58,108 nucleotides of DNA. Origin: UMGS1387 sp045646465 (GTDB taxonomy: Bacteria > Bacillota > Clostridia > Oscillospirales > CAG-382). The position numbers and the translations under genes are program-made. The notes beneath the pieces are model-generated. The model was not told where the DNA came from. It did not search any database and saw nothing but the letters and a program-made list of their open reading frames with translations. The stretch is from assembly GCA_045646465.1 (NCBI GenBank), contig JAZRKT010000114.1, positions 1 to 58,108 of the forward strand, written 5' to 3'. Each line of letters opens with the position of its first letter. Position 1 is the stretch's first letter. This document shows positions 24,794-34,396 of this stretch, one piece after another.

Positions 24794-26065
24794 TTAGTCA
24801 AGATAGTCACGAAGTCTCTTTGAACGGCTGGGATGACGAAGCTTACGAAGAGCCTTTGCTTCAATCTGTCTGATACGCTCACGGGTGATCTTGAACACCT
24901 CGCCCACTTCTTCAAGTGTACGTGTTCTGCCGTCTTCAAGTCCGAATCTGAGCTTAAGAACGTGTTCTTCTCTGGGTGTAAGAGTATGAAGTACCTCGCA
25001 AAGCTGCTCTCTGAGAAGTGTATAAGAAGCCGCCTCTGCAGGTGCAGGAGCATCATCATCGGGAATAAAGTCGCCAAGGTGGCTGTCTTCTTCTTCACCG
25101 ATAGGTGTTTCAAGGCTGACAGGCTCCTGAGCAAGCTTCATAATATCTCTTACCTTTTCAACACTCATATTCATTTTAGCAGCAATTTCTTCCGTTGAAG
25201 CCTCGTGTCCAAGCTCCTGAAGCAGCTGTCTTGATACTCTGAGCACCTTATTGATGGTTTCAACCATATGAACAGGAATTCTGATAGTTCTTGCCTGGTC
25301 TGCAATAGCTCTTGTAATCGCCTGTCTTATCCACCAAGTAGGATAGGTGGAGAACTTATAGCCCTTGGTATAATCAAACTTTTCAACAGCCTTCATAAGA
25401 CCGAGGTTACCCTCCTGAATAAGGTCAAGGAAGAACATACCTCTGCCCACATATCTCTTTGCAATACTTACAACAAGTCTGAGGTTACTTTCAACAAGCT
25501 TCCGCTTTGCACTTTCATCTCCCTGCGCCATTTTTTCCGCAAGTGCAAGCTCTTCTTCGGTATTAAGAAGGTCAACCTTACCGATTTCCTTAAGATACAT
25601 TTTGACAGGGTCATCAATAATAAGACCGTCCTGACCGAGAACAGACTCATTTTCATCGTCTGCTTCATAGCCGTCAAGGGCATCTACATTTGCAAGTCCC
25701 GCTTCAAGCTCGCTGAAGTTATCGTCGGTGTAGCCTGTTACCTCAATGCCCAGGTTTTCAATTGTTTCCATAAGCTTTTCCATATTTTCAACGTCAAGCT
25801 CTTCTTCATCAAGAACTTCAAGAATTTCTTCATTGGTAAGCGAGCCTTTGGCTTTACCCTTTTCAAGAAGCTCCTGAATGTCGTTTTTCTTCTTGGGCTG
25901 TGCTTCTGATGCGCCTTCAACTGCATCCTTCTTGGAAGCACGTGTTCTCTTTTTCTTTTCGGGCTTTGCCGCCTCTTCGGTATTTTCCGCAGTTACTTCA
26001 GCACAGGTCATTTCTTCCTTTTCAACTACTTCAAGGTTTTCTGCAGTTTCCTTTATCTTAGCCAT
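24794..26065 (-). CDS. rpoD: RNA polymerase primary sigma factor (sigma-A/RpoD)
   Basis: The 423-residue protein is counted from MAKIKETAEN at ATG 26065, with AAAGGA upstream; an earlier in-frame start overlaps dnaG without an SD. A Lys/Glu/Ala-rich N-terminal extension (about 1-60) and region 1.1 are followed by region 1.2 (DDPVKMYLKEIGKVDLL), region 2 (FLDLIQEGNLGLMKAVEKFDY, YPTWWIRQAITRAI), region 3 and region 4.2 (TRERIRQIEAKALRKLRHP). It directs transcription from the TTGACA/TATAAT promoters seen throughout this window. It follows dnaG in the classic macromolecular-synthesis operon. Confidence 0.97.
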   Translation of the reverse strand: MAKIKETAENLEVVEKEEMTCAEVTAENTEEAAKPEKKKRTRASKKDAVEGASEAQPKKKNDIQELLEKGKAKGSLTNEEILEVLDEEELDVENMEKLMETIENLGIEVTGYTDDNFSELEAGLANVDALDGYEADDENESVLGQDGLIIDDPVKMYLKEIGKVDLLNTEEELALAEKMAQGDESAKRKLVESNLRLVVSIAKRYVGRGMFFLDLIQEGNLGLMKAVEKFDYTKGYKFSTYPTWWIRQAITRAIADQARTIRIPVHMVETINKVLRVSRQLLQELGHEASTEEIAAKMNMSVEKVRDIMKLAQEPVSLETPIGEEEDSHLGDFIPDDDAPAPAEAASYTLLREQLCEVLHTLTPREEHVLKLRFGLEDGRTRTLEEVGEVFKITRERIRQIEAKALRKLRHPSRSKRLRDYLD

Positions 26066-26106
26066 ATGAATTATCCTTTCTGGCGCCAACTTTATGACGT
26101 CATACA

Positions 26107-27924
26107 TTATTTTTCCGTTTTATTATCAACGACACCTTTATCCTTCTTTGCTCTTTGTATAATACTTAAAAGGTCATCGTCGGAATCTATGTTTTTCCGT
26201 ACCGTAGTAAGCCTCATCTTTTCCTTTTTCAGCGCCGTTATTTGCTCATTGAGCACCTTGGTGCCGTTTGATACAAGCTCCTGACGTCTGAATTTCATAT
26301 CGAAAATTCTTGACACCTCATCAGGTGTAAAGCTTTCGTTAAGGCTCGACAAATCGGTTATGTTTTCTTTATACAAATCTGTAACTGCCGTAAATACGCG
26401 TCTGCTAAAATCTGTTACAAAATCCTCCGGCAAAATTGCATCGCACCTGGAATATTCCTCGGGGAACATCATTATGATGCCGAGAATACGTTCTTCAATT
26501 TCAACCGCAACGGGACAGGAAACAGCTTCGGGATTTATTTTGTCGTCAAAATGGAGCGTTTTCTTCTGAACGCTTTCGCGGCGTGCAAAACTTTCCTGCT
26601 TTTGGGCTTTTCGTTTTCCCTTGCTGATTTTTGCATTTATGCTGTCTGCCTTGACGTCTGTAAGCTGAGAAAGTCTCTGCACATAAATATCCCGTTTTAC
26701 TTCAGAATAAATAGCGGCTATAACATTACAGCATTCATCAACGGCTCTCAGCTTTTCGTCAGGATTTGAAAGATTATACTTTGACAGTATTCCGTTAAGC
26801 TTAAAATCAATCTGTCCGACAGAGCCTGTAAGTAAATTTTTATAGCTCTCAGCTCCGAACTTTTTAATATACTCATCAGGGTCCTTTGCACCATCCATCT
26901 TTATTATCTTGGTTTCAACGCCCACTTCATTGAGCATTGTCATTGCTTTATCAGCGGCTTTTCTTCCCGCTTCATCGCTGTCATATGCAAGATAAGCTCT
27001 TTTGGCATAGCGTGACACCACTCTTGCATGCTCGCTTGTAATTGCGGTACCAAGCGTTGCAACGGCATTTGTAAAGCCTGCCTGATGCATTGCAATAACA
27101 TCCATATATCCTTCACAAAGAATGATTTCTCCCGCCTTAACAAGATTACTTTCTACATTTCCCAAAAGTACATTTTTTGCAAAATTCAAAGAAAAAAGAT
27201 TTTTGCCTTTTCTAAACACCACCGTATCCGACGAGTTAAGATACTTTGGCTTTGAGTCATCCATAACACGTCCGCCGAAAGCTATTACGTTACCCGAAGT
27301 ATCAATTATGGGAAACATTACACGGTTTCTGAACATATCAAAAGGTTTTCCGCTTTTCTGCGATATACCGCAAAGGAAGTTTTCTTTTATTTCATCCTTT
27401 GTATAGCCCATATCGGTCAACTTATTATAAAGGTCATAAAAATCGTTTTTTGCATATCCAAGCCCGAAGCGCTTAATGGTGCTTTTTGATAGCTGACGGG
27501 ATAAAAGATATTCAAGTGCTTCCTTACCGTCTTGTGACATAAGGTTTTCGTGGAAAATCCTTGCAGTTGCCTTATTCATTGAAAAAGCGCGTTCACGGGA
27601 AAGCTTGGGCTTTTCAGCATTGGAATATTTACGTTCTTCCTGTGGTACAGTCATACCGCACCTGTCGGCAAGAAAACTAACAGCATCTCTGTAATCAAGA
27701 TTTTCAATCTGCATTACAAAGGTTATTACATCTCCTCCTGCTGAACAGCCAAAGCAATGGTAATTGTCCTCAAACACCGTAAATGACGGAGTTTTTTCAC
27801 TATGAAACGGGCATCTTCCCACAAGGTTCCGCCCGGCTCTTTTTAGTTCAACATACCGTCCGATTACATCCTGTATCGGCGAACGCATTTTAAGCTCCTG
27901 TATAAATCCCTGAGGGTAAGCCAT
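26107..27924 (-). CDS. dnaG: DNA primase
   Basis: The 605-residue protein has an N-terminal CHC2 zinc ribbon using Cys38, His41, Cys57 and Cys60 (RCPFHSEKTPSF, YHCFGCSAGGD). The Toprim catalytic core follows (ILCEGYMDVIAMHQAG; LAYDSDEAGRKAADKA), then the C-terminal DnaB-interacting part. It synthesises RNA primers at the replication fork. The start ATG 27924 follows GGAGGTGGACGT. It lies between dgt and rpoD. Confidence 0.97.
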   Translation of the reverse strand: MAYPQGFIQELKMRSPIQDVIGRYVELKRAGRNLVGRCPFHSEKTPSFTVFEDNYHCFGCSAGGDVITFVMQIENLDYRDAVSFLADRCGMTVPQEERKYSNAEKPKLSRERAFSMNKATARIFHENLMSQDGKEALEYLLSRQLSKSTIKRFGLGYAKNDFYDLYNKLTDMGYTKDEIKENFLCGISQKSGKPFDMFRNRVMFPIIDTSGNVIAFGGRVMDDSKPKYLNSSDTVVFRKGKNLFSLNFAKNVLLGNVESNLVKAGEIILCEGYMDVIAMHQAGFTNAVATLGTAITSEHARVVSRYAKRAYLAYDSDEAGRKAADKAMTMLNEVGVETKIIKMDGAKDPDEYIKKFGAESYKNLLTGSVGQIDFKLNGILSKYNLSNPDEKLRAVDECCNVIAAIYSEVKRDIYVQRLSQLTDVKADSINAKISKGKRKAQKQESFARRESVQKKTLHFDDKINPEAVSCPVAVEIEERILGIIMMFPEEYSRCDAILPEDFVTDFSRRVFTAVTDLYKENITDLSSLNESFTPDEVSRIFDMKFRRQELVSNGTKVLNEQITALKKEKMRLTTVRKNIDSDDDLLSIIQRAKKDKGVVDNKTEK

Positions 27925-27954
27925 ACGTCCACCTCCTTACAGATGTAAATTCGG

Positions 27955-28986
27955 CTAAATAATTGCCCACTTTTTGGGTACAAACAGGTTTTCAAAGGTC
28001 TGTACGGCGTATCTGTCCGTCATACAGCCAAGATAGTCACAAATCGTTCTTTCAAGGCTTGTGTTATAGTCAAGATTCTTTCTGTATTCAAAAGGAATTT
28101 TTTCAGGATTTCTGAAGAAATAGTCATACATTCTGTTTATCATATCGCATGCCTTGGTTTCTTCGCTTTTGGCAACGGGATTAAAGTAAACGTTATCAAA
28201 CAGAAATTGGCGCAGAGCCATAGTGCTTTCATAAATATCGGCTTCAAGCTCTACTTTAGAAACGCCTTTTTCAAAGTTTTTGTTTGTAGCCCGTATGACA
28301 CTTTTTACCATTGTATCGATTCTTTGAGAGTGGTTATCTCCAAGCACTGCACGTATACCGAAGGGTATATCTACGGCACTGAGAACACCTGCACGTATTG
28401 CGTCATCGATGTCGTGGTTTATGTATGCAATTCTGTCTGCAATTTTAATGATATTGCCTTCAGCGGTTATTGCATCATTTTTACCTGTATGGCAGACAAT
28501 TCCGTCTCTTACCTCTTTTGTAAGATTAAGTCCTTTGCCTTCTCGCTCAATAATCTCAACAACACGAAGGCTTTGCACGTTATGCCGAAAGCCTTCGGGG
28601 CAAAGCTTATCAAGCTCTCTTTCTCCTGCGTGACCGAAGGGTGTATGTCCAAGGTCGTGACCGAGTGCGATGGCTTCCGTCAAATCCTCATTAAGTCTTA
28701 ACGCTCTTGCAATTGTTCTGCCAATCTGAGACACTTCAAGAGTATGTGTAAGACGAGTTCTGTAATGGTCCCCCTCGGGACTTAGGAAGCATTGTGTTTT
28801 ATGCATAAGTCGGCGGAAGGATTTAGAGTGAATAATTCTGTCTCTATCTCGCATAAAAACCGTTCTGATATCGTCCTGGCTATCTTCTTCAAGCCGTTCT
28901 CTTCCCAGAGATTTTGATGAAAGAGCCGCAAATTCGCACAATCCAACCTCTGTGATTGAAGCAATACCGTTATAAGACTGCGACAT
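27955..28986 (-). CDS. dgt: Deoxyguanosinetriphosphate triphosphohydrolase-like protein
   Basis: The 343-residue protein has the dGTPase HD-domain signature: FRRLMHKTQCFLSPEGDHYRTRLTHTLEVSQI, then ALGHDLGHTPFGHAGE, and later HDIDDAI. It hydrolyses dNTPs to nucleoside and tripolyphosphate; short Firmicutes homologues regularly sit directly before dnaG-rpoD, as here. ATG 28986 follows AAGGAGTTG; TATAAT lies 20 bp further upstream without a clear -35. Confidence 0.92.
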   Translation of the reverse strand: MSQSYNGIASITEVGLCEFAALSSKSLGRERLEEDSQDDIRTVFMRDRDRIIHSKSFRRLMHKTQCFLSPEGDHYRTRLTHTLEVSQIGRTIARALRLNEDLTEAIALGHDLGHTPFGHAGERELDKLCPEGFRHNVQSLRVVEIIEREGKGLNLTKEVRDGIVCHTGKNDAITAEGNIIKIADRIAYINHDIDDAIRAGVLSAVDIPFGIRAVLGDNHSQRIDTMVKSVIRATNKNFEKGVSKVELEADIYESTMALRQFLFDNVYFNPVAKSEETKACDMINRMYDYFFRNPEKIPFEYRKNLDYNTSLERTICDYLGCMTDRYAVQTFENLFVPKKWAII

Positions 28987-29080
28987 AACATCAACTCCTT
29001 ATACATTATATATACAAAAATAATTGCAAAAACACTTTTTTTATTTTTCTTTTTTCGACCAATTTACAAATTATTTTTAT

Positions 29081-30430
29081 TTAGTCTTCAACAACATATT
29101 CTTTATACCTTCCGAGACTTTTGCCGTCTACAATCGCTTCAACGCAAACGCCGTTATCGGCATAATCGACCGACTGCACAGTAGCATCTGTATAAAGTGC
29201 ATTTACCGCAGACTGCTTATCAAATGGAAAGAGGAATTTAACAAGTCTTTTTGATTTTGCAAGCTCCTCGTCAAGCATTGTGAGAAGATTGTCAACTCCA
29301 TAACCGTCTTTTGCGGAAATGCAAACCGTTCCCCTGCTCTTAAGCTCCGAAAAAGACGGAACGGTTTCAAGTCTGTCACATTTATTAAAGACATAAATTG
29401 TCGGCTTATCGGAGCATTCAAGCTGAGAGAGAATTTCCTCTGTAACCTTAGTTTTCTCCGAGGCATTTTCATCAGAAGCATCAACCACTATAAGCACAAT
29501 ATCAGCGTATCTTACTTCATCAAGTGTGGATTTAAACGCCTCTACAAGTCCGTGAGGAAGTCTGCTGATAAAGCCTACTGTATCAGACAAAAGAAGTGTC
29601 CGTCCCGACGGAAGTGACATTTTGCGTACTGTCGGGTCAAGTGTTGCAAAAAGCTTATCCTCGGCAAGAATATTGGCATTGGTAAGATAATTGAGAAGTG
29701 TGGACTTGCCAGCATTGGTATAGCCCGAAATTACGGCAAGAGGTACATTACTTTTAATTCTCTTACTGCGCTTGACGCTTCTTTCCTTTTCCATTTCCTC
29801 AAGTGCTTTTTTCAAAGCAAGAATACGTCTTTGAATATGGCGTCTGTCTGTTTCAAGCTTTGTTTCACCTGGACCTCTTGCACCGATTGAGCCGCTTGTA
29901 CCGCCCTGACGGGACATATTTATACCGTTACCGGTAAGACGGGGTGCTGTATACTTAAGCTGTGCAATTTCAACCTGAAGCTTGCCCTCGCCTGTTACGG
30001 CGTGCTTGGCAAAAATGTCGAGAATAAGCATTGTTCTGTCGATAACCTTGACGTTTCCTCTTTTGCTTTCTTCAAAGCAGTTATTGATTTCCTTTTCAAG
30101 ATTACGTATCTGGCTGGGTGATAGCTCACTGTCAACAACCACCAGCGAAACATCATTATCGGCACATATTTTTCCTGCTTCTATTGCTTTACCGTAGCCG
30201 ATAAAGGTAGCAGGATCGGGCGAAGGACGGCACTGCATCATCCTGAAGAGTTTTGAGTTTTCGGCATCCTCGCCTATTGATGTTTCTGCAAGCTGTCGAA
30301 GCTCATCAAGAGAATCCTCACAGGCTTGCGCTTTTGAATTATCGTGATACAGCGATAAAAGCAGTACATTTACGCGGCTTTTGTTTTCGGTTTCATACAC
30401 TTTATCAGGAGTATTTTCTGAAATATTCAA
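29081..30430 (-). CDS. hflX: Ribosome-associated GTPase HflX
   Basis: The 449-residue protein starts at TTG 30430, 8 bp after GGAGG; no in-frame ATG is close. The N-terminal HflX domain with the conserved RQGGTSGSIGARGPGETKLE loop is followed by a coiled coil and a TrmE-like G domain (SGYTNAGKSTLLN, DTVGFI, NKCD). It binds and splits stalled or vacant 70S ribosomes under stress. The weaker TTG start may keep expression low. It is divergent from the YlmC/YmxH gene, 63 bp apart. Confidence 0.94.
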   Translation of the reverse strand: MNISENTPDKVYETENKSRVNVLLLSLYHDNSKAQACEDSLDELRQLAETSIGEDAENSKLFRMMQCRPSPDPATFIGYGKAIEAGKICADNDVSLVVVDSELSPSQIRNLEKEINNCFEESKRGNVKVIDRTMLILDIFAKHAVTGEGKLQVEIAQLKYTAPRLTGNGINMSRQGGTSGSIGARGPGETKLETDRRHIQRRILALKKALEEMEKERSVKRSKRIKSNVPLAVISGYTNAGKSTLLNYLTNANILAEDKLFATLDPTVRKMSLPSGRTLLLSDTVGFISRLPHGLVEAFKSTLDEVRYADIVLIVVDASDENASEKTKVTEEILSQLECSDKPTIYVFNKCDRLETVPSFSELKSRGTVCISAKDGYGVDNLLTMLDEELAKSKRLVKFLFPFDKQSAVNALYTDATVQSVDYADNGVCVEAIVDGKSLGRYKEYVVED

Positions 30431-30493
30431 TGTTTGTACCTCCTTCGTTATTTTAAAAGCTTAGGTGCATATAATAAATCAAGGGGTGTTTAT

Positions 30494-30787
30494 ATGAAAA
30501 AGCAATTATTCAGCGAGATTAGTCAAAAAGAAGTTATAAGCTGCTGTGACTGCACAAGACTTGGTTTTATTGTGGACGCCTGCATTGACATTGACAGTGC
30601 AACCGTCGTATCTGTAAATATTGAACTGCCAGGCGGCATATTCAGTTTTTTCCGCAAAAGGGTTATAACTTTACCGTGGGACTGCATAAAGAAAATCGGA
30701 GACGATCTTATTATCACCGAGTACATTCTTCCTCCTGTGCCGCCTCAGGAGCACAAGCCTTTCTGGAAAAGCATATTCGGCAAATAA
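30494..30787 (+). CDS. YlmC/YmxH family PRC-barrel protein (sporulation-associated family)
   Basis: The 97-residue protein starts at ATG 30494 after AAGGGGTG; a longer in-frame start overlaps the hflX promoter region and has no SD. The PRC-barrel core is seen in EVISCCDCTRLGFIVDACIDIDSATVVSVNIELPG and LPWDCIKKIGDDLIITEY. YlmC/YmxH proteins are conserved in endospore-forming Firmicutes and their lineages; the molecular function is undefined. A TATAAT at 30470-30475 could be its -10, although the transcript would then begin almost at the SD. Confidence 0.85.
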   Translation: MKKQLFSEISQKEVISCCDCTRLGFIVDACIDIDSATVVSVNIELPGGIFSFFRKRVITLPWDCIKKIGDDLIITEYILPPVPPQEHKPFWKSIFGK

Positions 30788-30830
30788 GGCTGTAATTGAA
30801 AATGCTTTAAAAGTCATCAATCACAGCCTT
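30786..30830. terminator. Convergent terminator between the YlmC/YmxH gene and oadA
   Basis: AAGGCTGTAATTGA pairs with TCAATCACAGCCTT (14 bp, one mismatch). The plus-strand side continues as AAATATTATCTTTT. The U-runs are imperfect on both strands. Confidence 0.65.
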
Positions 30831-30842
30831 AAATATTATCTT

Positions 30843-32237
30843 TTAAACGGTAGTTATCTTATTTTCAGTATCAGTATTGGAGTCAAGTCCGTTTTCGACA
30901 AGCTTTCTGTTTTCGAAGAACTTTACTGCGACCTGATCAAAGAGTGCGTATGAAAGAACGTCCTCATCCTGCATCATATACTGAGCACATTCAGCCTTAA
31001 GCTTTTCAAGCTCAGGCTTAATGTTATCTGCAGGTCTGCAGGTAATCTGCTTTTCGTCGCCGATAACCTTCTTCTTAACTTCCTCATTGATAGGCATAGG
31101 TGTCTTACCATATTCGCCTCTTACAAGACCCTTGAATTCCTTTGTTACCATCTTATAGCGTTCACCGGAAATTACATTCATAACAGCCTGTGTACCTACA
31201 ATCTGGCTTGAAGGAGTTACAAGAGGAGGATAACCTACGTCTGCTCTTACTCTCGGCACTTCTTCAAGAACTTCAAGAAGCTTATCGCTCTTACCTGCGT
31301 TCTTAAGCTGTGAAACAAGGTTGGAAAGCATTCCGCCGGGCACCTGATAAAGAAGTGCGTTAACGTCAACCTTAAGCACCTTAGGATCAAGAAGACCGCT
31401 TGCCAGATACTTTTCGCGTAAAGCATCAAACTGCTTTGATGCCTTATCAAGCTTTGCAAGGTCAAGACCTGTATCATACTGTGTACCTGCAAGAGTAGCA
31501 ACAATAGGCTCTGTCGGAGGCTGTGAAGTACCCATAGCAAGTGGAGAAATAGCTGTATCAATAATGTCAACACCTGCTTCAACAGCCTTGAGAACTGTCA
31601 TTGATGCAAGACCTGCTGTGTAGTGAGTATGAAGCTGAAGAGGAATCTTTACATTTTCCTTAAGAGCCTTAACAAGCTCATAAGAATCGTAAGGTTTTAA
31701 CAGCCCTGCCATATCCTTGATACAGATAGAGTCTGCACCCATTTCTTCAAGCTGCTTTGCGTACTTTACATAGTACTCTGTTGTATAGGAAGGACCTGTT
31801 GTATAGCTGAATGCAGCCTGTACGTGTCCGCCTTCCTTCTTGGTTGCGGTAATTGCTGTTTTAAGGTTACGGGTATCGTTAAGAGCATCGAAAATTCTGA
31901 TGATATCAATACCGTTTGCAATAGACTTCTGAACAAAGTATTCAACAACGTCATCAGCATAGTGTCTGTAACCGAGAATATTCTGACCTCTGAAAAGCAT
32001 CTGAAGCTTAGAATTTTTGATATGACTTCTGATAGTTCTCAGTCTCTTCCAAGGGTCTTCATTAAGGAATCTGAGGCAAGCATCAAATGTAGCACCGCCC
32101 CAAACCTCCATGGCATAATAGCCGATATCGTCAAGTGAATCGAGAATGGGAAGCATTTCTTCCGTAGTCATACGTGTAGCAACAAGAGACTGATGCGAAT
32201 CACGCAGAGCTGTTTCCATAATTTTAACGTTAGCCAT
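30843..32237 (-). CDS. oadA: Oxaloacetate decarboxylase alpha / pyruvate carboxylase subunit B-type carboxyltransferase
   Basis: The 464-residue protein is the TIM-barrel carboxyltransferase of the OadA/PycB/5S-transcarboxylase family: TALRDSHQSL (metal-binding Asp13), ICIKDMAGLL (carbamylated Lys) and LQLHTHYTAGL (metal His). It lacks a C-terminal biotin domain; the carrier is a separate gene upstream. It moves CO2 between oxaloacetate (or pyruvate) and carrier biotin. As the last gene of the Na+ pump operon it could supply or accept the carboxyl group handled by the MmdA-like subunit. A PycB role would require a separate biotin carboxylase, not encoded here. Confidence 0.9.
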   Translation of the reverse strand: MANVKIMETALRDSHQSLVATRMTTEEMLPILDSLDDIGYYAMEVWGGATFDACLRFLNEDPWKRLRTIRSHIKNSKLQMLFRGQNILGYRHYADDVVEYFVQKSIANGIDIIRIFDALNDTRNLKTAITATKKEGGHVQAAFSYTTGPSYTTEYYVKYAKQLEEMGADSICIKDMAGLLKPYDSYELVKALKENVKIPLQLHTHYTAGLASMTVLKAVEAGVDIIDTAISPLAMGTSQPPTEPIVATLAGTQYDTGLDLAKLDKASKQFDALREKYLASGLLDPKVLKVDVNALLYQVPGGMLSNLVSQLKNAGKSDKLLEVLEEVPRVRADVGYPPLVTPSSQIVGTQAVMNVISGERYKMVTKEFKGLVRGEYGKTPMPINEEVKKKVIGDEKQITCRPADNIKPELEKLKAECAQYMMQDEDVLSYALFDQVAVKFFENRKLVENGLDSNTDTENKITTV

Positions 32238-32281
32238 TGTTTATTTCCTTTCTTAAATGGAAAGCTATTCAAATAACTTAA

Positions 32282-33496
32282 TTAGTGAGGAATTGTTGCA
32301 AGGAATACACCTGCAGCTACTGCAGAACCGATAACACCTGCAACATTTGGACCCATTGCGTGCATGAGAAGGAAGTTGGAAGGATTCTCCTTCTGACCAA
32401 CCGTCTGTGCAACTCTTGCTGCCATAGGAACAGCAGAAACACCTGCTGAACCGATAAGAGGATTGATTTTGCCGCCTGAAAGAAAGCACATAATCTTCGC
32501 AAGAAGAAGTCCGCCGAGGGTAGCAAAAGCAAAAGCTGTAAGACCTAGAACAATGATAAGAAGTGTATCTGTCTTAAGGAAGCTTTCTGCATCTGCAGTA
32601 ATACCAACTGAAACGCCCAGGAATATAGTAACTATATTACAAAGCTCATTCTGTGCAGTTTTGGAAAGTCTGTCTGTAACACCACACACATTAAAGAGGT
32701 TACCAAGCATAAGAAAACCTACAAGGGGTGCTGCATCAGGAAGGATAAGAGCCACAACTGCAGAAACAAGTATGGGGAATATTATCTTTTCTGTCTTTGA
32801 AACAGGACGAAGCGTAGACATATCCATCTTAATCTGACGTTCCTTTTTGGTTGTAACAAGCTTCATAAGAGGAGGCTGAATAATAGGAATAAGTGCCATA
32901 TACGAGTAAGCTGCAACCGCAATTGCACCTAAAAGATGAGGAGCAAGAGTCTTTGTAACAAGAATTGCAGTAGGACCGTCAGCACCACCTATGATACCTA
33001 TTGAAGCTGCTTCCTGAGGTGAAAAGCCAAGCGCAATAGCACCTGTAAAAGCAACATAAATACCAAACTGAGCACCAGCACCCAAAAGAAGGCTGGAGGG
33101 CTTAGCTATAAGAGGTGTAAAGTCTGTCATTGCACCGATTGCAAGGAAAATAAGTGAAGGATAAATACCAAGCTTAACACCAAGGTACAAATAGTCCATA
33201 AGACCGCCGTGAGCACCTATTTCAGCCCAGTTAATTATACTCTCCTCATTGATAAACCATTCCTTATGGAAAAGTCCTGTACCGGGAAGGTTAGCGAGCA
33301 GCATACCGAAGGCAATAGGCAAAAGTAACAGAGGCTCAAAGCCCTTACCAATAGCAAGGTATATTAGCACGCCTGAAATTACGAACATTATGAGAGTTTT
33401 AACAAAGGCAGTATTAAGATCGCCGTTTTCAAAAAACAGCATCTTATAGATACCCGTTGTCTCCCACAAGTTCAACAAGCTATCTAAAAAATTCAT
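32282..33496 (-). CDS. oadB: Sodium-pumping decarboxylase beta subunit
   Basis: This 404-residue polytopic membrane protein is of the OadB/MmdB/GcdB family. The conserved GIIGGADGPTAI motif holds the Asp essential for Na+ transport and carboxybiotin decarboxylation; other signatures are IGAMTDFTPL and NPLIGSAGVSAVPMAARV. It decarboxylates carboxybiotin and exports Na+. It lies between the biotin carrier and oadA genes. GAGGTG precedes ATG 33496. Confidence 0.95.
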   Translation of the reverse strand: MNFLDSLLNLWETTGIYKMLFFENGDLNTAFVKTLIMFVISGVLIYLAIGKGFEPLLLLPIAFGMLLANLPGTGLFHKEWFINEESIINWAEIGAHGGLMDYLYLGVKLGIYPSLIFLAIGAMTDFTPLIAKPSSLLLGAGAQFGIYVAFTGAIALGFSPQEAASIGIIGGADGPTAILVTKTLAPHLLGAIAVAAYSYMALIPIIQPPLMKLVTTKKERQIKMDMSTLRPVSKTEKIIFPILVSAVVALILPDAAPLVGFLMLGNLFNVCGVTDRLSKTAQNELCNIVTIFLGVSVGITADAESFLKTDTLLIIVLGLTAFAFATLGGLLLAKIMCFLSGGKINPLIGSAGVSAVPMAARVAQTVGQKENPSNFLLMHAMGPNVAGVIGSAVAAGVFLATIPH

Positions 33497-33524
33497 TAGA
33501 ATGCACCTCGTATTTCGTTATAAC

Positions 33525-33926
33525 TTATGCGAGAGTAAAGAGAACATCTCCGGAGTTAACGGAAGCGCCCTTTTGTGCAACAACTGAGGTGATTTTACCG
33601 TCGCGGGGAGCAACGATATCGTTTTCCATCTTCATAGCTTCAAGTACGCAAAGAACGTCGCCACTCTTTACTGTAGCACCGTTTTCAACATTGATTTTAA
33701 GAACGGTACCGTTAAGAGGTGCATTGATCTGTTCGCCTGCACCGGGTGCTGCCGCAGGTGCTGCAGGTGCTGCGGCGGGTGCGGGTACTGCTGCCACAGG
33801 TGCAGGAGCCGCTGCGGGTGCTGCTACAGGTGCCGCTGCTACGGGAGCTGCTGCAACTGCGCCTATTTCTTCTACTGTAACATCGTAAACTACGCCGTTA
33901 ACTGTAACACTATATTGCTTAGCCAT
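33525..33926 (-). CDS. Biotin carboxyl-carrier protein
   Basis: The 133-residue protein has three parts: a short N-terminal segment (1-24), a flexible Ala/Pro linker (about 24-63) and a biotinyl domain with the biotinylation site AMKM (Lys99) in LEAMKMENDIV. It carries CO2 as carboxybiotin between the carboxyltransferase subunits and the membrane beta subunit. It is equivalent to MmdC or GcdC-type gamma/biotin subunits. It is the only biotin carrier visible in this operon, which has two distinct transferases. Confidence 0.95.
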   Translation of the reverse strand: MAKQYSVTVNGVVYDVTVEEIGAVAAAPVAAAPVAAPAAAPAPVAAVPAPAAAPAAPAAAPGAGEQINAPLNGTVLKINVENGATVKSGDVLCVLEAMKMENDIVAPRDGKITSVVAQKGASVNSGDVLFTLA

Positions 33927-33959
33927 AATAATAATCTCCTTATAATTAGTAAAGATTTT

Positions 33960-34376
33960 TTACTTTCTCTTTTTAAATGATACTACTCTGAATCCGCCGT
34001 TCTGACCATTTGTGCCTCTGAAGGCAGTTATTGCAGCAATAATAGCAGCAACTATATCGTTTTGGCTTGAAACAACGGGTGCAGCAGCAACAGGTGCCTG
34101 CTCTGCTTGTTTTGCCTTCTCTTTCTTTGGTTCATTATTAACTGCCGGCTTTGCAGGTGCTTTAGTCTTTGCCTCAGCAGCACCGAAAATCCTGCCAAAA
34201 GTATAAATAACAATCATAAGAAGTGCAAGCACGCCGAAAACTACCGAAAAACCGAAGAGAGAAAATGGAAGTCCGTAAGAAATAGCCTTACCGACAGCCT
34301 CTCCTGAAACGGGGGCAAACTTTTCGGAATAAAACGCCATATCAACAGCAGTATCCAACAACTGTAAATTATTCAT
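33960..34376 (-). CDS. OadG/MmdD-like small membrane subunit of the Na+ decarboxylase
   Basis: The 138-residue protein is counted from MNNLQLLDT (ATG 34376, GGTGGTG 5 bp upstream). An alternative ATG at 34397 overlaps the previous stop as TAATG but lacks an SD. One transmembrane helix (FGFSVVFGVLALLMIVIYTFG) is followed by a Lys/Ala/Pro linker and a short C-terminal domain ending FRVVSFKKRK. In OadG and MmdD this subunit anchors and assembles the complex. Its place between the MmdA-like and biotin-carrier genes fits. Confidence 0.82.
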   Translation of the reverse strand: MNNLQLLDTAVDMAFYSEKFAPVSGEAVGKAISYGLPFSLFGFSVVFGVLALLMIVIYTFGRIFGAAEAKTKAPAKPAVNNEPKKEKAKQAEQAPVAAAPVVSSQNDIVAAIIAAITAFRGTNGQNGGFRVVSFKKRK

Positions 34377-34396
34377 AATTACACCACCAATTCTCA

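Noticed and set aside
33457..33888. Ala/Gly/Thr-rich plus-strand frame opposite the biotin carrier and oadB start
   Set aside because: It mirrors the Ala/Pro linker of the biotin protein and the start of oadB; no independent signals.
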